A stretch of DNA of 58,398 nt from a virus. The first letter of the stretch is position 1, and every line of letters starts with the position of its first letter. The stretch covers positions 1 to 58,398 of the IMG/VR virus record IMGVR_UViG_3300043448_000296. One strand, 5' to 3'. Positions 24,087 through 30,084 of the stretch are shown piece by piece. A program made the translations under genes and the position numbers. The notes below the pieces were generated by a model, which saw only the letters and a list, made by a program, of their open reading frames with translations, was not told where the DNA came from and ran no database searches.

Positions 24087-24091
24087 CTCGA

Positions 24092-24099
24092 TATTTATC
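24092..24099 (-). promoter_or_regulatory. Late promoter candidate GATAAATA at the hsp20 stop
   Basis: Minus-strand GATAAATA overlapping the hsp20 stop codon. Its start point would fall at the beginning of the terminator's 5' arm, so late transcripts may read into the Sm-like/polymerase genes. Confidence 0.5.
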
Positions 24100-24541
24100 A
24101 TTCTGTCAGCAGTTCTCGTTTGATGCGAGTGCCAATATTATAAGTCGTTCTTTTCTGATGTTCGGGAATGATTTTCTCCAATGAGATTGTTAATAGACCA
24201 TCCGCAAAATCTACAGAGGATACTCTGACATCTTCTGATAGTTGCCATGAGTGATTGAAGGAACGTTTGGAGAGACCTTTGTGGAGGTATGTTCTTTCAG
24301 AATCTCGTTTCTCAACTTTAGAGGTAACTCTGAGAATGCTTTGTTCTGTAGAGACCTCAATCTCTTCTGGTCGAAATCCTGCAAGAGCGACTTCAATCTC
24401 ATAGTTAGAGCTGTCATTTTTGATGATGTTATAAGGTGGATAGTTAGTATTGTGCCCAGACATTGCATCTAGCCTGTTAAAAATGCTTTCTAATCCAACT
24501 CCAAATGGGGAATAGATATCCCAAGTGTATGTGTTTGTCAT
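24098..24541 (-). CDS. hsp20: Hsp20-family small heat shock protein
   Basis: 147 residues with an alpha-crystallin domain: YPPYNIIKNDSSNYEIEVAL, AGFRPEEIEVS, LRVTSKVEKRDSERTYLHKG, then FNHSWQLSEDVRVSS and ADGLLTISLEKIIPE. An ATP-independent chaperone holding unfolded proteins; common in cyanophages and possibly used in virion assembly or host stress. It is monocistronic, bounded by terminators at 24617 and 24059. AAGGAG precedes the start. Confidence 0.9.
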   Translation of the reverse strand: MTNTYTWDIYSPFGVGLESIFNRLDAMSGHNTNYPPYNIIKNDSSNYEIEVALAGFRPEEIEVSTEQSILRVTSKVEKRDSERTYLHKGLSKRSFNHSWQLSEDVRVSSVDFADGLLTISLEKIIPEHQKRTTYNIGTRIKRELLTE

Positions 24542-24573
24542 TATAGTTCTCCTTAATAAGCGAGAGTTTGTAT

Positions 24574-24592
24574 AAGACCCCGAAGGCGTCTT
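24574..24592 (-). other. Hairpin in the hsp20 leader
   Basis: Minus-strand AAGAC-G-CC-TTCG-GG-G-GTCTT, one mismatch, TTCG-type loop, no T-tract. It lies 50-30 bases before the hsp20 start and resembles the gp23 terminator stem (38867-38886). TATAAT at 24602-24597 just upstream could be a -10 element without a clear -35. Confidence 0.45.
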
Positions 24593-24616
24593 CGTTATTA
24601 TATATCAGAAAGCAAT

Positions 24617-24639
24617 AAAAAAGGGAGTGTGGTACTCCC
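24617..24639 (-). terminator. Intrinsic terminator after regA
   Basis: GGGAGT (24623-24628) pairs with ACTCCC (24634-24639), 5-base loop, six T residues on the minus strand. It closes the clamp/clamp-loader/regA operon that starts at the promoter at 28753. Confidence 0.85.
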
Positions 24640-24647
24640 TACAAATA

Positions 24648-25076
24648 TTATTCGGTTATCTCGGTCTTCTTACGACCAATGTTGTATTTACTCTCCAGAG
24701 TCCATTCGTCTTTCTCTTTGAAAGCAAGAACTTTAATCTGGTTTAGAGGAGCAACATCAGCAATTGCTTCTGCTTTGACAACAGAAATCAATCCCCAATC
24801 GGATAACAGTTGAATGATTCTGTTTCTACGTTGCACATCATTCACTGAAAGATTTGTATTCTTCCCATCAAGGGCAAACAGCTCCTTGAAGTGAACGATG
24901 TAATACTTGCCTTGCTTGTGCAGAATATGGCAAGATTGATAAATCTTTTTTTCTTTGCGGGATGCTACACCGATACGAGTTAGGGTCTCACGAACTTTGA
25001 GGAAATCATCAGGTTCATTGAGAGTAACCTCAACCATATCAGCTTGCTTCCATTCTACTTCGATATCAGGAGTCAT
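24648..25076 (-). CDS. regA: RegA translational repressor
   Basis: 142 residues, somewhat longer than T4 RegA. EVEWKQADMVEVTLNEPDDFLKVRETLTRIGV matches the T4 family N-terminus, and YIVHFKELFALDGK is the central conserved stretch. RegA binds the start regions of early phage mRNAs (in T4 including genes 44 and 45, which are in this same operon) and shuts off translation. It overlaps the gp62 stop by 4 bases. Confidence 0.85.
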   Translation of the reverse strand: MTPDIEVEWKQADMVEVTLNEPDDFLKVRETLTRIGVASRKEKKIYQSCHILHKQGKYYIVHFKELFALDGKNTNLSVNDVQRRNRIIQLLSDWGLISVVKAEAIADVAPLNQIKVLAFKEKDEWTLESKYNIGRKKTEITE

Positions 25077-25459
25077 CGTTTTCCACCTTTGTCTACAAGT
25101 TTTTTAATGTGTTCAAGTTGAGTTTTAGATAAGATTCTCAATGCTTGTAGAGCTTTATCGTCGTTATAACCATAATACTCCTTAATCGCATCAAGGTATT
25201 CTACTTGGGTTCTTTTCGCCCAAGGCGAAAACCGCTTACGCGGGTTGATACTATTTATAAAAAAGTCATACTGCAACTTCTTATCCAGATGGGGATACAT
25301 GTTCATCTCATTGGCAAAGAGAACTGTATCGTGGAAGGCAGCAAGACACTTGTTAACAATGAAAGGTGGATATGCTTTTTCAGATTCCTCGTCAATAACT
25401 ACCGACTTCTTGTTTTGATTTATTGAGTTCAAATATTCCGTTAGAGATGGTTTCGTCAT
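25073..25459 (-). CDS. gp62: Clamp loader small subunit gp62
   Basis: 128 residues; shorter than T4 gp62. Helical (FIVNKCLAAFHDTVLFANEM; YDFFINSINPRKRFSPWAK; LSKTQLEHIKKL). Identity rests on synteny with gp44, gp45 and regA plus the characteristic N-terminal LTEYLNSIN. With gp44 it loads the sliding clamp. Its start overlaps the end of the Dam gene by 68 bases. A perfect 8-bp hairpin (TTTTCGCC/GGCGAAAA, 25213-25231) and a TATAAATA (25252-25259) lie inside the gene. Confidence 0.75.
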   Translation of the reverse strand: MTKPSLTEYLNSINQNKKSVVIDEESEKAYPPFIVNKCLAAFHDTVLFANEMNMYPHLDKKLQYDFFINSINPRKRFSPWAKRTQVEYLDAIKEYYGYNDDKALQALRILSKTQLEHIKKLVDKGGKR

Positions 25460-26282
25460 AGTTAGTAATCAATAGTTCAGCACGGTCTTTTTGCTCATTC
25501 ATGTAGTCACCTACTGAACGCATAGTATAAGTCAAATCCCATTTGGTTTGATAGTAACCATCATACCACTCCATAAGAGTTGGGTTGGTATTATAAGTAA
25601 TCATCCAACGGTCTTTCACATTCCCCTGAGTAATCCAAGCATGAAACTCTTCATGGTTGAATCCTTTGTGCAGTTCTCCTTTCTTACCATAGAGATTATC
25701 TTTGATGTCGTAAGGGGGGTCAAAAAACCAGAATGTTCCTACAGGAGCAGATGTCATCATCATATCCCAGTAAGGACCACAAGTAATCTTCCAGTTTTGA
25801 ATCAGTTCTGAGTATTTGGGAAGATTCTCGATACCACGCATCGAGAAGTTGGAGACACTTGCTTGAGGAGAGAAAGAAGATGATTCAGTCAGACCAGAGA
25901 AACTACACTTGTTGACAACGTAGAAGGCAGCAGCTCTACAAAGTTCTGGTTTCTCCTCATCATTCAAATCTTGTTTACAATAGTTGAATAGTTCTCTAGC
26001 AGAATCTGGTGTAGAATATTCTTTCTTGTATGCCTCTAGGAGAACAAACAATCCATCAGGTCTAGTTTGTAACATCTGCCAGAAGTTTACCAAAGGAGCA
26101 TAAAGGTCATTCACCCACACAGGAATGTCTGGATATTCTTTAGTGAATGCAATTGCTACACTACCACCACCAATAAAAGGTTCACGGTATTCAGTAGCAT
26201 TCTTAGGCATCTTCGGAATAAGATACTTGACGGCACGAGATTTGCCACCAGGATAACGAAGAGGGGTCTTTAGTGATTTCAT
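25392..26282 (-). CDS. dam: Dam-like DNA adenine-N6 methyltransferase (D12 class)
   Basis: 296 residues. LRYPGGKS (8-15) is the N-terminal AdoMet motif, EPFIGGGSV (34-42) the second AdoMet motif, and FDPPYD (187-192) the catalytic DPPY motif. The usual D12-class target is GATC, but that is not established here. Methylation would protect phage DNA from host restriction or mark it. It is placed between the two clamp-loader subunit genes, overlapping gp62 by 68 bases and gp44 by 4, an unusual position compared with T4 where 44 and 62 adjoin. Confidence 0.88.
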   Translation of the reverse strand: MKSLKTPLRYPGGKSRAVKYLIPKMPKNATEYREPFIGGGSVAIAFTKEYPDIPVWVNDLYAPLVNFWQMLQTRPDGLFVLLEAYKKEYSTPDSARELFNYCKQDLNDEEKPELCRAAAFYVVNKCSFSGLTESSSFSPQASVSNFSMRGIENLPKYSELIQNWKITCGPYWDMMMTSAPVGTFWFFDPPYDIKDNLYGKKGELHKGFNHEEFHAWITQGNVKDRWMITYNTNPTLMEWYDGYYQTKWDLTYTMRSVGDYMNEQKDRAELLITNYDETISNGIFELNKSKQEVGSY

Positions 26283-27220
26283 TTAAACTTACACTCCACC
26301 ATGATTTCAGTTAGACAAGCGAGAAGATTAATCTCTTGATCTGCCACAAAGGCAATCTGATATTGATACTTAGCAAGCACCAACACAGCAGGAGGAATAG
26401 AAGATCCTTCAAGCACTTCATTCAACGCATTGTAGATTTTACGAATGATAGTGTTAGGATCACTATCCATATTATCCACAACCCACTGACGCACAATCTT
26501 GTATTCTTTTGCTTTCATTGCTCGCATCAACTGATCGAGATTAACATCAGCAATATCACAGAGCACAGCAGAATCAAGTGACCCACTAGCAGAGTGACGC
26601 TGTGCCTCATTCAGCAGGCGTCGCCAGTCGGGGTAGTAACGCTGAATCAGTTTGACCAGCACCTTGTCCTCATACGCCACGCCAGAGGCGTCTAGGATGC
26701 CCTGTAAGCGCCCGAAGAATGCTGCCTGCAGTTTCTTCTGCTCCTCGGGTTTGATGCGGAAATCAACGACCGTGCAGCGAGAGTGCAGAGGGTCAACGAT
26801 TTTGTTAATAAAGTTGCAGGTAAAAATGAAACGGCAGTTGCTATGAAACTCCTCAACAAAGGCGCGAAGAGATAATTGAACATCGTGTGTGGTATTATCT
26901 GCTTCGTCAATGATGACGACTTTATGCTTACCCCCACCAGTTAAACTGACAGAACTGGCGAACTGTTTGACGCGAGTTCGGATAGTATCAAGGAAGCGAC
27001 CTTCATCCGAACCGTTGATAACAATGTATGAAGCACCAATCTCTTCACACAGGGCTTTGGCAACTGTAGTTTTACCAACACCAGGAGGACCAGACAGAAG
27101 GAGATTAGCAATCTCCCCCTGCTCTACAAATCCAGTGAATACTTTCTTTAACGAATCAGGGAGGATACAATCTTCGATTTTACGAGGACGATACTCCTCC
27201 ACCCACAGAAAATTTTTCAT
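26279..27220 (-). CDS. gp44: Clamp loader large subunit gp44 (AAA+ ATPase)
   Basis: 313 residues. WVEEYRPRKIEDCILP start typical of RFC subunits; Walker A GPPGVGKTT (44-52), Walker B VVIIDEAD (101-108), sensor 1 FIFTCNF, SRC (147-149) arginine finger. Four gp44 with one gp62 open and load the gp45 clamp using ATP. Adjacent to the Cys-rich gene with 1-base overlap. Confidence 0.95.
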   Translation of the reverse strand: MKNFLWVEEYRPRKIEDCILPDSLKKVFTGFVEQGEIANLLLSGPPGVGKTTVAKALCEEIGASYIVINGSDEGRFLDTIRTRVKQFASSVSLTGGGKHKVVIIDEADNTTHDVQLSLRAFVEEFHSNCRFIFTCNFINKIVDPLHSRCTVVDFRIKPEEQKKLQAAFFGRLQGILDASGVAYEDKVLVKLIQRYYPDWRRLLNEAQRHSASGSLDSAVLCDIADVNLDQLMRAMKAKEYKIVRQWVVDNMDSDPNTIIRKIYNALNEVLEGSSIPPAVLVLAKYQYQIAFVADQEINLLACLTEIMVECKFK

Positions 27221-27753
27221 TAATTAGAGTCACTCCATTTCATATACATTTTACCATGTTGTTCCAACTCTTTCAAGTGAACTTCCTGCATTTTTTCCAT
27301 AGTTAAATGAGACAATTCCATATAACCATGATTAAAATTAATGATGCCATTTACATAACTAAACTCTGGTTGTCTACCATCAAAAATAAATTTTAGAGTC
27401 CAGTCATTTCTATAGGCATAATAAACAACAGACATAACTATAGCTGCTGTTGCTTTAGATCCTTCTACTACATGAGCATGTAATAATCCTTTATCCGCAG
27501 TCGGATCTGGCGTTGGTCTATAAATTAGTAAGATACCAGAATTAGAAGGTTTCATCCATTCTGGAATATCGTCTTGTATTAACCAAAGACATCTAAATTG
27601 TTTACAAACTTCTGGGCGATCATTGTAAATAGAACAGTTTAATTTTTCACAAGAGATATGTGGACATGGACTCCCTCGATAAACTTCATGATCTCCTATC
27701 ATTGCAGATAAAGTACCGTTACAGCAAGCAACACAACCATCGCAATTTCTCAT
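27220..27753 (-). CDS. Cys-rich metal-binding protein, YkgJ/zinc-iron cluster type (177 aa)
   Basis: 177 residues. NCDGCVACCNGT (3-14), PCPHISCEKLNCSIYNDRPE and VCKQFRCLW give eight or more Cys in the pattern CxxCxxCC...C...C...C..RPxxCxxFxC of the YkgJ-like family, whose members are thought to hold a zinc or iron-sulphur cluster. The C-terminal half is a mixed fold without Cys. Function in phage replication is unknown. The gene lies between clamp and clamp loader and is visibly A/T-rich compared with its neighbours, suggesting later acquisition. Confidence 0.7.
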   Translation of the reverse strand: MRNCDGCVACCNGTLSAMIGDHEVYRGSPCPHISCEKLNCSIYNDRPEVCKQFRCLWLIQDDIPEWMKPSNSGILLIYRPTPDPTADKGLLHAHVVEGSKATAAIVMSVVYYAYRNDWTLKFIFDGRQPEFSYVNGIINFNHGYMELSHLTMEKMQEVHLKELEQHGKMYMKWSDSN

Positions 27754-28412
27754 GGTTCCAAAGCAACGTAATATGTAACATCAAGGTTTAGATGCTTCCA
27801 CTCAGAAATATAATGCTTGGAAACACCAACAGTATAGTCACCTTGAAGAAGTCGAATGTTCTCAACCTTTAAGTCAAGCGAATGCGTTCCTTCAAACGTG
27901 CCTGGTACAATGATATCATACGTGTTGGAAGTTGCAGATTCATTGTCACGCACTGAGAGAACAATCTCTTCATCAGAGCTGATGTTCAGGTCAGGCAGTT
28001 TGTAGATACCAGTTGCCTTTTGAATAGCAGCGATATCAGAAGCAGACAGAGTGAACTGAATATCAGAACCAGGATACTTCACGGACTTATCTGGAGCAGT
28101 TTTAAGTGTAATCTCAGGGTCGCTAAAATAATATTTGACGCGACTGCGCCCATCTTTGATAGTAACGAAATCATTATTATCAAAGACCAGAGAAGGATTG
28201 TCGAACAATGATAGACCAGCCAGAAACTGATTAAGGTCATATATCGCAAAAGTTTGTGGAAAGGACTCTTCGACATTCGCTGCCGCGAGTATGTTCTCAG
28301 CATTTGAAATCGTTCTGAGAGTATTGCCTTTCTTAATGATAATACCATTGTTAATGGTGGCGAAGTTCTTAAGAATATTCAGAGTAGTTTGGGAAAGTGC
28401 GACTGTGCTCAT
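27750..28412 (-). CDS. gp45: Sliding clamp gp45
   Basis: 220 residues, the usual length of T4-like clamps. LSQTTLNILKNFATINNGII at the N-terminus and SVRDNESATSNTYDI/LLQGDYTVGVSK toward the C-terminus fit the beta-clamp fold of T4 gp45. It forms a trimer around DNA to tether gp43 and, in late transcription, activates gp55-directed polymerase. Overlaps both neighbours by 4 bases. Confidence 0.92.
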   Translation of the reverse strand: MSTVALSQTTLNILKNFATINNGIIIKKGNTLRTISNAENILAAANVEESFPQTFAIYDLNQFLAGLSLFDNPSLVFDNNDFVTIKDGRSRVKYYFSDPEITLKTAPDKSVKYPGSDIQFTLSASDIAAIQKATGIYKLPDLNISSDEEIVLSVRDNESATSNTYDIIVPGTFEGTHSLDLKVENIRLLQGDYTVGVSKHYISEWKHLNLDVTYYVALEP

Positions 28413-28717
28413 TTAAACTCCTGTAGACCGTTCTGTGTGCGAGTGTAGTGACCATCAAAATTAAGAAGAAGCATTGCATAGTGAATCACTTTTAAAAGGT
28501 CTCGTTTGTTACGACCTTCCTTATCACCATAACGACTTCCATACTTAAGGATATTCGCTTGACAGAAAGGAGCAGCAAGTTTCTTAGCTGCCATCAAATC
28601 AATCGTTTGGATATCATCATATCCTTCTTCATCACCACAGTAATGACCGTGATATGTGCTCACTACATAATCCTCAACGTCTTTGAGGATTTTGTCTTCA
28701 TTGTATTTCCATTGCAT
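28409..28717 (-). CDS. DUF3310-like small protein (102 aa)
   Basis: 102 residues. The segment FCQANILKYGSRYGDKEGRN, then KRDLLKVIHYAMLLL matches the DUF3310 pattern (GN-x-KY-x-R-x-G-K...DL-K), found in many phages and sometimes described as nucleotide-kinase-like. Biochemical role uncertain. First gene of the clamp operon, 29 bases downstream of the expected start of the 28753 promoter. Confidence 0.7.
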   Translation of the reverse strand: MQWKYNEDKILKDVEDYVVSTYHGHYCGDEEGYDDIQTIDLMAAKKLAAPFCQANILKYGSRYGDKEGRNKRDLLKVIHYAMLLLNFDGHYTRTQNGLQEFK

Positions 28718-28719
28718 AG

Positions 28720-28917
28720 TTAAATTTCCTTGATAACGGAATCTATTTGGTTAGTATAGCACCTTGTCACGATGTAGTCAACCTCTGTAATGTAACGGCG
28801 ACCAAGATAACAAGGAATGTGGTTGCCACTGTGAAGTTCCATCACTAGGCACTTGATTAAAAAAACACCCCCATCCGTCAGGCGAATGAGGGTGTGGCGA
28901 GGGAGATTATCAAACAT
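28720..28917 (-). CDS. Doubtful small ORF (65 aa) spanning terminator and promoter
   Basis: The frame starts at an ATG sharing its A with the stop of the CobS-like gene (TGATG), which supports coupling. However, codons 8-20 are a terminator hairpin with T-tract and codons 46-55 are an excellent sigma-70 promoter. It could be a real gene carrying both signals or simply an intergenic region that stays open. Sequence: hydrophobic VFLIKCLVMEL then YLGRRYITEVDYIVTRCY. Confidence 0.35.
   Translation of the reverse strand: MFDNLPRHTLIRLTDGGVFLIKCLVMELHSGNHIPCYLGRRYITEVDYIVTRCYTNQIDSVIKEI
28753..28781 (-). promoter_or_regulatory. Sigma-70 promoter for the clamp/clamp-loader operon
   Basis: Minus strand TTGACT (28781-28776), 17-base spacer ending in TGC (extended -10), TATACT (28758-28753). 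Expected start about 28746. It would drive DUF3310, gp45, the Cys-rich gene, gp44, Dam, gp62 and regA up to the terminator at 24617. Confidence 0.85.
28859..28895 (-). terminator. Intrinsic terminator after the CobS-like gene
   Basis: Minus strand ACACCCTCAT pairs with ATGGGGGTGT (one T-G wobble) around an 11-base loop, followed by seven T residues. It lies 22 bases past the CobS-like stop codon. Confidence 0.85.
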
Positions 28918-30014
28918 CAGAGAGTTTCAACAGTCAGTTCAGGTTGAGTGGTTTCGGTAGGTTGAGCATCAATGGAAGCATCAATCTTGGAATACAATTC
29001 CATGAAGGATTGTTTGGTCTCATCATCGAAACGAGCAATACACACTTCGATTGCTTTCTTGCGCTTGCCGAAGATGCTGAAGGCGCGGATAACATGAACA
29101 AGGCGGCGAGTGGAAATGATTTCGTCAACACCACCATCGTAGAAGGTCTTACGAATAATCTCTGCCCATGCAACCAGACGACCCACAAACTCTTCATCGT
29201 AGCAATTCAGCGACTCAGAAGCTTTCTTGAGAATAGCAGTTTCTACTTTAACAGTAGGATATGCTTGCTCGAAAGTCACAGGGAAACGCTCAAGGAATGC
29301 TTCGTTGAGAACGTTAGTGCCGATGAAGCGACCGTCATCGCTACCCTTACCTTTGGTGTTGGCAGTAGCAACAACGTTGAAACCAGCAGCGGGTTTGACA
29401 TACTTGCCGATCTTCTTCAGGAAGACACCCTTACCCTCAAGCACAGATTGCAGGCAAAGGATTTTGTTAGAGGCAAGGTCAATCTCATCCAGCAGCAGAA
29501 TAGCACCGCGATTCAGTGCCTGCACCACAGGACCATCGTGCCACACGGTCTCACCGTTGACGAGACGGAAACCACCAATCAGGTCATCCTCGTCGGTCTC
29601 AATAGTGATGTTGACACGAATCAGTTCACGCTTCAATTGAGCACAAGCTTGCTCCACACCGAAAGTTTTACCGTTACCAGAGAGACCAGTGATGAAGATA
29701 GGATAATACTGGCGAGAAGAAAGAATCTTTTTAATATCACTAAAGTTACCAAAGCTGACGAAGGAAGCATCTTTCGCAGGAATAAAGTTTTCGGGATTTT
29801 CGACCACAGATTCTACAGCAGGTTGATTATAAGTTTGCTCCAGTTGCTCGATAGCAGTGAGGTGCCACATACCGCGATGCACTTTAAACTGATCCAGTTT
29901 TTTAGTGAGAGTTTGGTAGGACATACCAATCTCATCAGCATAAGTGCGAAGGTCGGCGGCAGTAACAACAGAACCAAAGCGGTCAATCAGTGGGGCGACT
30001 TCAAAGTTTTTCAT
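28917..30014 (-). CDS. cobS: CobS-like / MoxR-type AAA+ ATPase
   Basis: 365 residues from ATG 30014; an upstream in-frame start would lie inside the promoter. Residues 10-60 are a small helical DNA-binding-like domain (ADLRTYADEIGMSYQTLTKK). AAA+ core: Walker A GLSGNGKT (110-117), Walker B ILLLDEID (172-179), VVATANTKGKG sensor 1. Named for cobaltochelatase CobS, but the partner gene is a VWA/metallopeptidase, so a MoxR-like chaperone role is more likely. Own promoter at 30040. Confidence 0.88.
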   Translation of the reverse strand: MKNFEVAPLIDRFGSVVTAADLRTYADEIGMSYQTLTKKLDQFKVHRGMWHLTAIEQLEQTYNQPAVESVVENPENFIPAKDASFVSFGNFSDIKKILSSRQYYPIFITGLSGNGKTFGVEQACAQLKRELIRVNITIETDEDDLIGGFRLVNGETVWHDGPVVQALNRGAILLLDEIDLASNKILCLQSVLEGKGVFLKKIGKYVKPAAGFNVVATANTKGKGSDDGRFIGTNVLNEAFLERFPVTFEQAYPTVKVETAILKKASESLNCYDEEFVGRLVAWAEIIRKTFYDGGVDEIISTRRLVHVIRAFSIFGKRKKAIEVCIARFDDETKQSFMELYSKIDASIDAQPTETTQPELTVETL

Positions 30015-30039
30015 GGTGTGGGTCGTTTGGTATGTAGAT

Positions 30040-30068
30040 ATTATAGGGCAAAAGGGGTGGGGGCGCAA
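30040..30068 (-). promoter_or_regulatory. Sigma-70-like promoter for the CobS-like gene
   Basis: TTGCGC (30068-30063, loop of the hairpin below), 17-base spacer, consensus TATAAT (30045-30040). The -35 matches only the TTG. Start expected near 30033, 19 bases before the ATG. Confidence 0.6.
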
Positions 30069-30075
30069 GCCCCCA
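30058..30075 (-). terminator. GC-rich hairpin after the VWA gene
   Basis: Minus strand TGGGGGC-TTGC-GCCCCCA, perfect 7-bp stem; four T residues follow only after CCCC, so it is a weak terminator or a transcript-end stabiliser. It lies 9 bases past the stop of the VWA gene. Confidence 0.55.
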
Positions 30076-30084
30076 TTGATCAGA

